Assembly: GCA_002928515.1 (NCBI GenBank)
Contig: PERI01000001.1
Coordinates: 1 to 64,000 of the forward strand
Direction of reading: 5' to 3'
Length of the DNA: 64,000 nt
DNA from: Hyphomicrobium sp.
GTDB lineage: Bacteria > Pseudomonadota > Alphaproteobacteria > Rhizobiales > Hyphomicrobiaceae
Shown here: positions 43,569 through 52,457 of the stretch, piece after piece
How the letters are laid out: every line of letters starts with the position of its first letter
Position numbering within the stretch: the stretch's first letter is position 1
Position numbers and translations under genes: made by a program
The notes under the pieces: generated by a model
The model's input: only the letters and a program-made list of their open reading frames with translations
What the model was told of the DNA's origin: nothing
Database searches by the model: none

Positions 43569-45104
43569 TTACAGAGTGCCGCCAAGTCGTTCCACAAGTC
43601 GCTTGTCTCGGCGACGCTGGACAGACGATGGAATACGCATGGCTTCACGATATTTTGCAACGGTTCGGCGCGCGATATCCACGCCTTCGGTTTTCAGCCG
43701 GTCAACAAGTTGGTCGTCAGACAATACGTCGGTGGCCTGTTCGGCATCAATTAGTTGCTTGATGCGGAAGCGCACCGATTCAGATGAATGTGCTTCGCCG
43801 TCATCAGCAGACTGAATGGCGGAGGTGAAAAAGTATTTCAGTTCGAAAATTCCGCGTGGCGTCGCGATGTACTTATTCGATGTCACACGAGAGACGGTCG
43901 ATTCATGCATCGAGATCGCATCGGCAATGGTGCGCAAGTTCAGTGGCCGCAGATGCTGAACGCCATACATGAAGAAGCTGTCTTGTTGGCGCACGATTTG
44001 CTCGGCGACTTTCAAAATCGTGCGCGCGCGCTGGTCTAAACTTTTTACGAGCCAATTTGCAGTTTGCAAACATTCAAACAAATAGCCCTTGTCTTTATCG
44101 CTGACAGAGGATTTTGAAATTCGCGTGTAATAGCTGCGATTGACAAGCACGCGGGGAAGCGTGTCGCTGTTGAGTTCGACATGCCAGCCGCCGTCGGAAG
44201 CCGCGCGTACGATGACGTCAGGCACAACCGGCTGCATTTGCACGGCGCCAAATTTTAGGCCTGGTTTCGGATTGAGCCGTTTGATTTCTTGAATCATATC
44301 GACCAACTCATCCATGTCGCAACCCACGACCTTCTTCAGACCCGCTAGATTGCGGTTGGCGAGAAGATCAAGGTTGGCAAGCAGGCCCGCCATCAATGGG
44401 TCGTAGCGATTTTGCTCTTTGAGCTGAAGCGCTAAGCACTCCGACAACGATCGGGCAAAAATTCCAGGCGGGTCGAAGGTTTGTAATTTTGTCAGTACGC
44501 TCTCTACCAGTTCCAATGGCGCACCCAGACGATTGGCGAGCGTCTCCAGGTTTGCCGGGATGTAGCCAGCTTCGTCCACAAGATCGACGAGGTATCTGCC
44601 GATCATGCGCTCGATGTTGCCGGCGATTGCCAGCGGCAACTGTGCGCTGAGGTGATCGCGCAGCGATAGTTCACTGGCAACATAGGACTCGAGATTTTGA
44701 TCATCTTCATAGCCCGAGTGCATGCGTTGGGTGACGCCTGCCCAACTCATTCCCGTCATCGCGCCGCCGAGCGGTTCGCCGGTTCCTGGTTCTTGAAAGA
44801 CGTTGCCGAAATCTGCATCCAATGCGCCTGCGTGGTCTTCGACCGGCTTGCGCAAATCAAGCCATGAATCGTCGGCACCTTCACTGCGTTCGATGCCAGG
44901 ACTTTCTGCCATGACTTCGTCAGCTATTTTGGGGGCGCTGCTGTTTTCTTCGCGTTCGAGCAGCGGGTTGCGTTCGAGTTCGGCGTCCACGAACTCGGTC
45001 AATTCCATGTTTGAGAGTTGCAAAAGACGAATGGCCTGTTGCAGCTGTGGTGTCATCACCAGCTGCTGGCCTTGTCTCATTTCTAATTTGGCTGAGAGCG
45101 CCAT
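43569..45104 (-). CDS. rpoN: RNA polymerase sigma-54 factor
   Basis: A 511-residue sigma-54. Region I is Gln/Leu-rich (LEMRQGQQLVMTPQLQQAIRLLQLSNMEL). The core-binding domain is in the middle, and the RpoN box sits at the C-terminus (ARRTVAKYREAMRIPSS). The helix-turn-helix stretch is IADAISMHESTVSRVTSNKY. It directs transcription from -24/-12 promoters with an activator ATPase. Located 46 bases after lptB, as in other Hyphomicrobiales. No clear -24/-12 promoter was found elsewhere in the window. Confidence 0.98.
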   Translation of the reverse strand: MALSAKLEMRQGQQLVMTPQLQQAIRLLQLSNMELTEFVDAELERNPLLEREENSSAPKIADEVMAESPGIERSEGADDSWLDLRKPVEDHAGALDADFGNVFQEPGTGEPLGGAMTGMSWAGVTQRMHSGYEDDQNLESYVASELSLRDHLSAQLPLAIAGNIERMIGRYLVDLVDEAGYIPANLETLANRLGAPLELVESVLTKLQTFDPPGIFARSLSECLALQLKEQNRYDPLMAGLLANLDLLANRNLAGLKKVVGCDMDELVDMIQEIKRLNPKPGLKFGAVQMQPVVPDVIVRAASDGGWHVELNSDTLPRVLVNRSYYTRISKSSVSDKDKGYLFECLQTANWLVKSLDQRARTILKVAEQIVRQQDSFFMYGVQHLRPLNLRTIADAISMHESTVSRVTSNKYIATPRGIFELKYFFTSAIQSADDGEAHSSESVRFRIKQLIDAEQATDVLSDDQLVDRLKTEGVDIARRTVAKYREAMRIPSSVQRRRDKRLVERLGGTL

Positions 45105-45150
45105 GCGCTAACCTACTGCTCCGTCGTAACGTCTCAGTCGGCAGATGTAA

Positions 45151-46014
45151 TCAACGCGTATTAACGAACATGTCACCCAAATAGACCCGACGCACATCTT
45201 CATTGGCTATGATTTCCGAAGGCTTACCCTGTGTCAGAACTTGACCATCATAGATGATATAGGCGCGGTCGATGAGGCTTAATGTTTCGCGAACGTTATG
45301 ATCGGTAATCAGCACTCCAATCCCGCGCTCGGTCAAGTGGCGGACAAGCTGCTGAATGTCGCCGACGGCAATCGGGTCGATGCCGGCAAATGGTTCGTCC
45401 AGCAACATAAATGAGGGTCTGGAGGCCAAAGCACGGGCAATTTCGCAGCGTCGCCGCTCGCCTCCGGATAAAGCCATGGCCGGGGATTTGCGCAGGCGCG
45501 TAATAGAAAATTCTTCCAAAAGGCTTTCGAGTTGCTCTTTGCGCTCCTTTTTATTGGGTTCGACCAATTCCAGGATCGACATGATATTCTGCTCGACCGT
45601 CATGCCTCGGAAAATAGAAGCTTCCTGCGGTAGATAGCCAATGCCGAGGCGTGCGCGCTGATACATCGGCAGAGTTGTCACATTCTCACCGTCCATGGTG
45701 ATGCGCCCGGCATCGGAGGGGACCAGTCCGGTAATCATATAAAAGACAGTTGTCTTGCCGGCGCCGTTGGGTCCGAGAAGCCCGACGGATTCTCCCCGTC
45801 CCACGGCAAGGCTCACACCTTTGACAACCATGCGTTTGCGATAGGATTTCTTGATGTCGTAGGCGGTCAGCCAGCCTTCGGCGCCAACAGCGTGGGGGTC
45901 GTCGATGGTTGTCGCATCACGGCTGCGACCGTTGGCTCTTGTTGGAGCGGCGATGTGTGGCGCGCCTGCGCTGCGGCCATTTAATTTTATACCGAAGGGA
46001 AGAGCCTTAAACAC
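45151..46014 (-). CDS. lptB: LPS export ABC transporter ATP-binding protein
   Basis: LptB powers LPS extraction from the inner membrane with LptF and LptG. The ATPase has Walker [14 protein letters not shown], signature [16 protein letters not shown], Walker [13 protein letters not shown] and the H-loop TDHNV. The domain begins near residue 48; the preceding 47 residues (Arg/Ala/Gly-rich) are an N-terminal extension not found in E. coli. It lies 81 bases after the LptC-LptA fusion and 46 before rpoN. Confidence 0.97.
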   Translation of the reverse strand: MFKALPFGIKLNGRSAGAPHIAAPTRANGRSRDATTIDDPHAVGAEGWLTAYDIKKSYRKRMVVKGVSLAVGRGESVGLLGPNGAGKTTVFYMITGLVPSDAGRITMDGENVTTLPMYQRARLGIGYLPQEASIFRGMTVEQNIMSILELVEPNKKERKEQLESLLEEFSITRLRKSPAMALSGGERRRCEIARALASRPSFMLLDEPFAGIDPIAVGDIQQLVRHLTERGIGVLITDHNVRETLSLIDRAYIIYDGQVLTQGKPSEIIANEDVRRVYLGDMFVNTR

Positions 46015-46095
46015 GCAATGTCCTCGTCGACGGAAGGTACAGAACTAGACGTCGTATCTTTCTCGGTGATGATCTTCGATCGTTTTGTGCGACGT

Positions 46096-48036
46096 TCACT
46101 CAGTATTACGCTGTTGCCAGCCATCGGCGGCAGATTTCTTTTCTGACTTTGCACCGGATTTGGCTTTCAGGTCACCGGGAAAAAAGACAGCACTTGGTCG
46201 CCCCGATGTCACGGCACCTGCGCCGTCGGGTCCACCGCTCGATATTGCGGTGCCGCCTGCCGCGCCGGTCCCAGCTTCCGTTTTGATCACGCTTTCGCCG
46301 GTCGTCATATCAATCACGAGTTTCGTGCCGCGGACAATGTTTTTGCCTTGGGTCAAAACAACATTGCCACCGAGCGTCGCGGTGTTGGCTTTCACGTCGA
46401 AGTCGGCCCAATCGCCGGTGGCTGTTTGACCATCGTTAGACGTGATCTGCACTTTGTCGCGGGCTTTCATGCGACTGATTTGGGCAGCACCTTGTTTGCT
46501 AGGCTCTGGAGCCGCCGTGCCACTGAGACCAGCAGATCCAGCGTATGCCGCCGACAGCGTTCCCGAACGAATGATGAAATCACCTTGCACGGCGCGCACG
46601 TCACCCGTGAATACAGCTTGTTTCGCTGTATCATCGACATCGAGCTTGGCGGCTTCGACGCTGACGGGCGCACCGGGGTTCGTCTTGAATGTGGCACCGA
46701 ACGCAATGCCTTGGCGTTTGATATCCTCGGCAGGCGCTGTAGATGTGTCGGCAGATTTACCGGCAGGTTGTTTGAAGCGCGCGAATATCCTTCCCGTGCC
46801 ACCGGTCGCGCTAGGAGCTGTGAGCTGCATTTTGCCGGTCGCACGGTAGAACAGCAGGCGACTGCCGCGCAGTTCGTTTTCGCCTTGCGTGAGATTGACG
46901 GTGCCGGTCAGCAGAATGCTGTCGGCGGTTTGATCGAATTCGGCACGGTCGCCGACCGCACGTCGGTCAGGTGCTTGTGTCATGACGACGTCACCATCAA
47001 TGACCGCCTTCTGCGTGACGGCGTCGAAATCGGCCGTTTGACCTGTCACAACGTCGTTTTCGCCTTGGCGCAACTCCACCGGACTTTGTGCGACGAGGCG
47101 CTTGAGTTTGCCGTTGTTGTCGGATGCCTCTGCTTTGCCGGATGTCGTGGCGCTGCCTTCATAGGTCACTTCAAGCTCTGGCGCGGTCAGCGAGGCGGGG
47201 CCTTGAACGGCTGTGACGCTGCCTGAGAACGTGGCGACTTTGGTGGCGTCGTTAATATCGAGACGATTGGCCGTGATGTTCACCGGCTCATTCGAGCTGC
47301 CGAATAGTTTCGGCGCTGATTTTGTGGCGTCAGGATTTTGGTTCGGAGACGCGTTAGACGCGCGCGATTTGATCTCAGTCTGCACGTTATCGATAAACGT
47401 GTATTCCTTGACCTTTTGACGAATGGTCATTTGGTTGGCGCTAATTTTACCCGCAGCCATCGACACGTTCACCGGTTGGTCCGAGGTGATGATGCCGTCT
47501 TTGGTATTCACCGAAGCGCGGGTCAGTTGCGCTTTGAGTTCATTGTCGCCGCTGATGTCGATGTTGTCGAATAGCTCAAGCTTGTTGGATTTGTTATCGA
47601 AGGCACCGCGTGCGGCTGCGATCACGGTTTTCAATTTCTGAGCATCGGTCAACTCGCCAGTTATCCCTTCCAGCGTGATGACGTTCATCGCTTTGAGATC
47701 TTGTTTGGCGCGCGCGGCGCGAACCCAATAGCGACCACCGTCGGCATTGAAGCCTTCGTAATGCGGGTTCTCCATCGCGAGATTTTCGGGCAGGATTTGT
47801 GGCATGGCGAGTTCGGGCATGCTGGTGCCCCACCCGGCCGTTTGCATGATGGAGAGGCCGTAAACCGACACTGCTGCTATTGCTGTTATCGGCAACGCGA
47901 ATTTGAGGATGCGCACGCCCTTGGAATGTCGTCGGGCAACGTGTCGGCTCGCGGTTCTGTCGCCCGCCAAAACGATACCTTTGCCAGCCGTGCGGTCCCT
48001 GCCGGACGTGACGGAAGTGTCACTCGCGCTCGCCAT
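46096..48036 (-). CDS. LptC-LptA-LptA fusion, LPS transport
   Basis: A 646-residue protein that joins components normally encoded separately. Residues 43-64 form one membrane helix and 65-225 an LptC domain (MENPHYEGFNADGGRYWVRA). Residues 250-405 (PVNITANRLDINDATKVATFSGSV) and about 455-600 (VSVEAAKLDVDDTAKQAVFTGDV, then TATLGGNVVLTQGKNIVRGTKL) each carry an OstA/LptA-type beta-jellyroll repeat. Such a protein would start as the inner-membrane LptC and continue as the periplasmic LptA bridge. The frame is continuous and starts at ATG 48036; no lptA gene is seen between it and lptB. Confidence 0.85.
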   Translation of the reverse strand: MASASDTSVTSGRDRTAGKGIVLAGDRTASRHVARRHSKGVRILKFALPITAIAAVSVYGLSIMQTAGWGTSMPELAMPQILPENLAMENPHYEGFNADGGRYWVRAARAKQDLKAMNVITLEGITGELTDAQKLKTVIAAARGAFDNKSNKLELFDNIDISGDNELKAQLTRASVNTKDGIITSDQPVNVSMAAGKISANQMTIRQKVKEYTFIDNVQTEIKSRASNASPNQNPDATKSAPKLFGSSNEPVNITANRLDINDATKVATFSGSVTAVQGPASLTAPELEVTYEGSATTSGKAEASDNNGKLKRLVAQSPVELRQGENDVVTGQTADFDAVTQKAVIDGDVVMTQAPDRRAVGDRAEFDQTADSILLTGTVNLTQGENELRGSRLLFYRATGKMQLTAPSATGGTGRIFARFKQPAGKSADTSTAPAEDIKRQGIAFGATFKTNPGAPVSVEAAKLDVDDTAKQAVFTGDVRAVQGDFIIRSGTLSAAYAGSAGLSGTAAPEPSKQGAAQISRMKARDKVQITSNDGQTATGDWADFDVKANTATLGGNVVLTQGKNIVRGTKLVIDMTTGESVIKTEAGTGAAGGTAISSGGPDGAGAVTSGRPSAVFFPGDLKAKSGAKSEKKSAADGWQQRNTE

Positions 48037-48198
48037 GCCCGCCTATCACAATCAAATCCCCTGAATGTCCAAGCTCGACCATTGACACGAAATGGGGAAA
48101 CTTTGGGACCAAATGCGGCCGGTCTTGCATTTGTTGCTTTTTCTGGCGCCGTTTTCGACCATCAACATAAAATATCGGCTGTTTTCTGCGTCGCGCCA

Positions 48199-48834
48199 TC
48201 AATGCGAGAAGATATCCTGCTCGGCAAAGCCCGCTAGGTCCAACTTCGCGCGAGTGGCTAAAAATGCGAACGCGGCCTGAGCGTACTCGGTACGGCCCTC
48301 GCGATCCAGCATCTCATCCAGCTTTGCTTTGAGCTTGTGGAGATGCAACACATCCGATGCAGCGTAGGCGAGTTGGCTTTGCGACAGCTCTTTAGCGCCC
48401 CAATCGGATGATTGCTGCTGTTTCGACAGCTCAATGCCGAGCAGCTCTGCGCACAGGTCTTTCAATCCGTGGCGGTCGGTGTAGGTGCGCACAAGTTTTG
48501 AAGCAATTTTTGTGCAGTAGATCGGCGCCGTTTCAACGTCGAGATATTTTTCCAGCACGGCTATGTCGAAGCGGGCGAAGTGAAAGATCTTTTCAGTTTT
48601 TGGATCTTTCAAAAGGGCTTTCAATCTTGGGGCGTTGTAAGTGTCGCCGTCGAATTTGACGAGATGGACGAAATTGTCGCCGCCTGACAATTGCGCCAAG
48701 CACAACCGGTCGCGGTGCGGATTAAGGCCCAGCGTTTCTGTGTCGATGGCCACGCCACGGGGAAATTTCAAGCCGGCGGGAAGATCGCCATGATGCAACT
48801 TAATGACCGGGCTTGTCTGCGCTGCGGAGGCCAT
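48199..48834 (-). CDS. rnd: Ribonuclease D, single exonuclease domain
   Basis: A 211-residue DEDDy 3'-5' exonuclease. Motif I is AIDTETLGL, motif II HFARFDIAVLEKY, and motif III YAASDVLHLHKL, with all acidic residues present. The HRDC domains of E. coli RNase D are missing, which is the usual alphaproteobacterial form. It trims tRNA 3' ends. The start is set at ATG 48834 with AGGA five bases upstream; the frame stays open through tRNA-Leu, which is not coding. It lies 51 bases downstream of tRNA-Leu on the same strand and may share its transcript. Confidence 0.92.
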   Translation of the reverse strand: MASAAQTSPVIKLHHGDLPAGLKFPRGVAIDTETLGLNPHRDRLCLAQLSGGDNFVHLVKFDGDTYNAPRLKALLKDPKTEKIFHFARFDIAVLEKYLDVETAPIYCTKIASKLVRTYTDRHGLKDLCAELLGIELSKQQQSSDWGAKELSQSQLAYAASDVLHLHKLKAKLDEMLDREGRTEYAQAAFAFLATRAKLDLAGFAEQDIFSH

Positions 48835-48885
48835 TCGCATCCTGAAAGTAAAGGGCAAGACGCCCGTGACTGTGGAAAATCTTAG

Positions 48886-48972
48886 TGGTGCCCAGAAGAG
48901 GACTCGAACCTCCACGCCCTTGCGAGCGCTGCTACCTGAAAGCAGTGCGTCTACCAATTCCGCCATCTGGGC
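48886..48972 (-). tRNA. tRNA-Leu(CAG)
   Basis: An 87-base class II tRNA on the minus strand. Acceptor GCCCAGA/TCTGGGC, D arm with GGTAGACGC, anticodon stem CTGCT/AGCAG around loop TTCAGGT (anticodon CAG), a long variable arm (GCGCTCGCAAGGGCGT) and T arm GGTTCGAGTCC. CCA is encoded at 48886-48888. Confidence 0.96.
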
Positions 48973-49166
48973 TTGTCAGGAACGTGTTCAGGTAAAGTGG
49001 GGCTGCGCCGAAGTCAATTGCGCCGAGACGCCCAATCGGCATGATCTCATATCGGCGCCGATCAGCCACGCTTCACAGCTGCCATCCGGCTCGGTACATC
49101 ACTCGTAGGCTATTCGAAAGCAGCCGATATCTTTGACGGACAAGCAACTGAGGGCGGGACAGCACG

Positions 49167-50141
49167 ATGGCGGGCAATGGCAAGCTAGTGACGGTGTTTG
49201 GCGGCTCGGGGTTTGTTGGTCGGCATATCGTCAGCGCTTTGGCAAAGGACGGCTATCGCGTGCGCGCGGCGGTGCGGCGGCCCGATCTTGCGGGTTATCT
49301 GCAACCCATGGGCGCGGTCGGGCAAATTCATGCCGTTCAGGCGAATTTGAGATTTCCAGACTCGGTTGCCAAGGCGACGGAGGGGGCATTCGCGGTCGTC
49401 AATGCGGTCGGCATTCTGGCTCCTGTCGGTGCGCAATCGTTTGAGGCGGTCCATGCATCTGGCGCGCGCGCGGTCGCTAAAGCAGCGCGGGTCTCGGATG
49501 CTCAGCATCTCATCCATATTTCCGCTATCGGGGCAGATTTAGAATCGCCGTCCACGTATGCGCGAACGAAAGCTGAAGGCGAGCTGTCGATCATGAAAGA
49601 GTTTCTCGGTGCGATCACCTTGAGACCTTCCATCGTGTTTGGACCCGAGGACGAGTTTTTCAATCGCTTTGCAGCACTGGCGCGTGTCAGTCCGGCGCTG
49701 CCGTTGATTGGCGGCGGGAGAACCAAATTTCAGCCGGTTTATGTTGGCGACCTCGCGCAGGCCGTGGTTCATTCCATCAACGGCGCTGGCAAGCGCGGCT
49801 CCATCTATGAGATCGGCGGTCCGCAAGTGCTGACCTTCCGCGAATTATTGGATTTGACGCTAGAATATACTGATCGCCGCCGGGCGTATTTGCCGATGCC
49901 GTTTTGGTTGGCGAAGTTGCAAGCGCTGGCAACGTGGCCGCTTCCCAATGCCTTACGACCGATTACCGTCGATCAAGTGCGTCTGTTGAAGCGCGATAAC
50001 ATCGTGTCGGACAAAGCCAAAGCGGAAGGGCGTACGCTAGAAGCGCTCGGGGTTTCCGAGCCGGTTGCCATTTCGGCTGTCGTGCCGGGCTATCTGGAGC
50101 GGTTTAAGCCACGCGGCCAGTACGCCCATTACCGAACATAA
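49167..50141 (+). CDS. NDUFA9-like NAD(P)-binding protein (atypical SDR)
   Basis: A 324-residue protein of the atypical SDR group related to the complex I accessory subunit NDUFA9. The nucleotide site is VTVFGGSGFVGRHIVSAL (residues 8-25). A catalytic-like Tyr-Lys follows (YARTKAEGEL, about 131), then RPSIVFGPEDEFFNRF and PVYVGDLAQAVVH. The C-terminal part carries PYLERFKPRGQYAHYR-like sequence. In alphaproteobacteria such genes often lie near uppP or aro genes and may serve complex I stability or act as an oxidoreductase. The precise role here is unproven. Confidence 0.9.
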   Translation: MAGNGKLVTVFGGSGFVGRHIVSALAKDGYRVRAAVRRPDLAGYLQPMGAVGQIHAVQANLRFPDSVAKATEGAFAVVNAVGILAPVGAQSFEAVHASGARAVAKAARVSDAQHLIHISAIGADLESPSTYARTKAEGELSIMKEFLGAITLRPSIVFGPEDEFFNRFAALARVSPALPLIGGGRTKFQPVYVGDLAQAVVHSINGAGKRGSIYEIGGPQVLTFRELLDLTLEYTDRRRAYLPMPFWLAKLQALATWPLPNALRPITVDQVRLLKRDNIVSDKAKAEGRTLEALGVSEPVAISAVVPGYLERFKPRGQYAHYRT

Positions 50142-50155
50142 AAGCTTGGACATCG

Positions 50156-50190
50156 AAACGGAGCCACCCGAGGGTAGCTCCGTTGTGTTT
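50156..50190. terminator. Probable bidirectional terminator
   Basis: AACGGAGC/GCTCCGTT (8 bp) plus an inner ACC/GGT stem with loop CGAG, between the NDUFA9-like gene (plus) and the DUF1150 gene (minus). The flanking T-runs are short. Confidence 0.55.
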
Positions 50191-50208
50191 GGTCAGTAGC
50201 TGGATTGA

Positions 50209-50496
50209 TCAGTTCAAGGCTGCGATTTCAAGTTCGCCTTCTTCGGCATGACCAATGGCAGCCTGCAACGTGTCGGTCAACGCGATGGGCGTGCCGTCTG
50301 CGGCATGCAGCGAGAATAGCGGAATGCCGGTCGGCAAACCTTCGACCATCGGGAACATTTGCGTCGCTTGGTCGGACGACAGCGTTTTGATGTAGGCAAC
50401 TTCGCCGCCACCCAAACGCGCAAGTTCTAGTTCACTCATAACCGACGCCATATTCGGCGACGGCGTGTTGTGCCGGACTGATGATTTAGAGGTCAT
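50209..50496 (-). CDS. DUF1150 family protein
   Basis: A 95-residue cytosolic protein of the DUF1150 family, recognised by LARLGGGEVAYIKTLSSD and GIPLFSLHAADGTPIALTDT near the C-terminus. The family is restricted to alphaproteobacteria and commonly follows an Hsp20 gene, as here (144-base gap). Its function is not established; a link with heat or stress response is inferred from context. Strong ribosome site AGGAGGAAGAG before ATG 50496. Confidence 0.88.
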   Translation of the reverse strand: MTSKSSVRHNTPSPNMASVMSELELARLGGGEVAYIKTLSSDQATQMFPMVEGLPTGIPLFSLHAADGTPIALTDTLQAAIGHAEEGELEIAALN

Positions 50497-50640
50497 GTAC
50501 GCTCTTCCTCCTTGCGCGATGAGGTCGGGCTAAAGCAGGTAGGTGATGCAACGCGCGATTTCGAGATGCGCTGCCAAAATAATTCCTGCCTAGCCAGTCT
50601 CGGACGATTCGAAACAAAATGCTGTGATGCAAAAACCGCT

Positions 50641-51135
50641 CTAGCTCCGGTTTTTAAATGGCTGGGGTTCGCCAGGTGACTTCGTGCTGCCATTGATATC
50701 GATACGTCGCACGAGCCGTTCCGGTTCGAGACGGATGAGATCAATTGACAACAAACCGTTGGATAGATCAGCGTTTCGCACTTCGATGCCATCAGCCAGC
50801 ACAAACGTGCGCGTGAATTGCCGCGCCGCTATGCCTCGATAAAGGTACTCGCGTGCCTTATCGTCCTGCTGCTTTCCGCGAATGGTGAGCTGCTTGTCTT
50901 CCAACGTAATGTCGAGCTGATCGCGCGTGAAGCCAGCTACGGCCAGTGTGATGCGCAACACATCGGTGCGATCGCTATCTGACTCTGACGCGCCGTTCAT
51001 GGCGGGTTTGGCTAAACGCTCGATATTGTAAGGGGGATAGCCGTCGGACGAACCTTTTCCGGCTCGGTCGATTAGGCGCTCAATCTCCTCAAAACCCAAA
51101 AGGAGCGGGTTGGAGAGCATGGTCATGCGTGTCAT
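50641..51135 (-). CDS. Small heat-shock protein, Hsp20 family
   Basis: A 164-residue alpha-crystallin chaperone. The core domain (about 60-145) shows VLRITLAVAGFTRDQLDITLEDKQL and ARQFTRTFVLADGIEVRNADLSNGLL; the usual C-terminal I-X-I/V motif is represented only by weak RRIDINGS. The N-terminal IDRAGKGSSDGYPPYNIERL is the IbpA-type start. ATG 51135 is chosen for AAGGA seven bases upstream; an ATG 12 bases later is in frame. A hairpin covers part of the ribosome site. It is followed by DUF1150. Confidence 0.95.
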   Translation of the reverse strand: MTRMTMLSNPLLLGFEEIERLIDRAGKGSSDGYPPYNIERLAKPAMNGASESDSDRTDVLRITLAVAGFTRDQLDITLEDKQLTIRGKQQDDKAREYLYRGIAARQFTRTFVLADGIEVRNADLSNGLLSIDLIRLEPERLVRRIDINGSTKSPGEPQPFKNRS

Positions 51136-51137
51136 CG

Positions 51138-51161
51138 GAAAGTCCTTTAAAAGCGACCTTC
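51138..51161 (-). promoter_or_regulatory. Leader hairpin at the hsp20 ribosome site
   Basis: In the mRNA GAAGGUC (51155-51161) pairs with GACUUUC (51138-51144), with one G-U pair. The 10-base loop GCUUUUAAAG contains most of the AAAGGA ribosome site (51143-51148), and its last bases are within the stem. The hairpin ends two bases before the start codon. A temperature-dependent release would be consistent with RNA thermometers of small heat-shock genes in rhizobia, but the typical ROSE pattern is not evident. Confidence 0.4.
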
Positions 51162-51441
51162 TAGTTTATGAGCGCCCGAAGGCCGCCCAGCGTCTCGTAT
51201 GTCCTCAAGAGAGGCCCATGCGATTGAACAGGATATGGGGGCTTTTGGGACGTGTTCAAGCGCCTTTCAAACCGATGTGTCTGGAGAAGGGCCTTAAAAA
51301 ACCCACGTTCCAACGAGCCTGAGATTAAAATATCGAACTGTGGCCTTAGTCCTGCTTTGGTTCTCAAGCACGCCGTGGTTTTGGGCAGCATGGCTGGCAG
51401 GGCACCCAGCCGATACCATTAGTTATTCAGAGGGATCATCT

Positions 51442-52125
51442 ATGTCGACTTTCAAATCGTGTGCAGTTCTACTCGTGATCGCTGCGTTTGCCGCAGGTCC
51501 CGCTACGGCACAAGACAAGCCTGCCGCAGATACCAAGCCAGATGTCAGTTTGAGTGATAATCGTCCGGACGCGCAGCTCACTCCCGAAGAAAAAGCCGAA
51601 CGCGACGGGCGCAAAGCTTGCAAGGTCGAGATTTGTTCGGCGTTTCGTTCAAAGCAGGCCACGGGTCGCGATATCTCATGTGACATCGTCAAAAGCTGGC
51701 GCAAAGAGCAGCTCAATAAGTTGGTCGGGAAGTTGAAAGTGACGTGGCCTTACGAAGGCGTGCGTTGCTCGTCGAAGGTCAATCTTAAACGCGCCGACCT
51801 CATGAAGGCGATGAGCGATCCGAAACTGGAATTGCAGCTCGATCCACATTCCGTGTCGTGCGTCGTCAATCGCGACAAAGAGCCTGCAACCGAAATCAAA
51901 CTCGATTTTTCGCCCAAGGTCATGTTCGAGAACGGCAAAGCGAAGAGCGCAGAAATCAACTGGGGCAAGATCGAAGCGCCGACACTTATCAAGAGCGCTT
52001 TGTGGACCGCGACGGCTGCCGACAACACAGCGAATATTCTGTCCGGCACGCTGGTTGAAGATATCAACGATTTCATCGGCAAGAAGTGCGATGAGGTGAA
52101 AGATCAGTGGGCGACGAAGCAGTGA
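51442..52125 (+). CDS. Secreted protein, unknown function
   Basis: A 227-residue protein with a signal peptide (about residue 24, ATAQ/D), then an Asp/Glu-rich linker and a globular part with four cysteines (CKVEICSAF, SCDIVKSW, VRCSSKV, SCVV, KKCDEV). The pattern is known to me only from conserved hypothetical exported proteins of Hyphomicrobiales. ATG 51442 is supported by CAGAGGGATC; the frame from 51340 would hide the signal peptide. It precedes pqqA by 172 bases on the same strand, with no evident terminator between them. Confidence 0.7.
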   Translation: MSTFKSCAVLLVIAAFAAGPATAQDKPAADTKPDVSLSDNRPDAQLTPEEKAERDGRKACKVEICSAFRSKQATGRDISCDIVKSWRKEQLNKLVGKLKVTWPYEGVRCSSKVNLKRADLMKAMSDPKLELQLDPHSVSCVVNRDKEPATEIKLDFSPKVMFENGKAKSAEINWGKIEAPTLIKSALWTATAADNTANILSGTLVEDINDFIGKKCDEVKDQWATKQ

Positions 52126-52297
52126 TGGCCATGGGCCGAGGTTGCGATGACTAAAGCGGCGGGCGGGGACTAAATGTTATAATGTTATTAGGGTTGCTTA
52201 TGGATCATATTCGTAAAATCGATTGGTACTTATGCAACTGACACCCTATTTAACCGTTGTGGTGAAGTTCAACAACTCACCTTCTATGGAGGAAATT

Positions 52298-52387
52298 ATG
52301 AAGATTTGGTCGAAGCCTGAAGTTCGCGAGCAGGAAGTTGGTCTCGAAGTCACCAGCTACCTCCCAGCTGAAATCGACGTCATCTAA
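52298..52387 (+). CDS. pqqA: PQQ precursor peptide PqqA
   Basis: A 29-residue peptide that ends in GLEVTSYLPAEIDVI. PqqA precursors carry the Glu and Tyr that PqqE crosslinks, in an E-x3-Y motif; here Glu17 and Tyr21 (EVTSY) are exactly spaced, and the sequence is close to PqqA of Methylobacterium. A perfect ribosome site GGAGG (52289-52293) precedes ATG 52298. No pqqB, C, D or E lies in the window, so the peptide would have to be processed by enzymes encoded elsewhere. It has its own terminator. PQQ is the cofactor of methanol dehydrogenase, consistent with a methylotroph. Confidence 0.92.
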   Translation: MKIWSKPEVREQEVGLEVTSYLPAEIDVI

Positions 52388-52417
52388 TTGGTGTCGGCTC
52401 ATCGGTTGAGCTTCAAA

Positions 52418-52455
52418 CGGCGATCAGGGTGACCTGGTCGTCGTTTTTGTTTTTT
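52418..52455 (+). terminator. Intrinsic terminator of pqqA
   Basis: CGGCGATCAGG pairs with CCTGGTCGTCG (11 pairs, two wobbles) around loop GTGA and is followed by TTTTTGTTTTTT, 30 bases after the pqqA stop. Confidence 0.9.
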
Positions 52456-52457
52456 CA

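Noticed and set aside
48835-48966. N-terminal extension of RNase D
   Set aside because: This part is the tRNA-Leu sequence read as protein; the real start has its own ribosome site at 48834.
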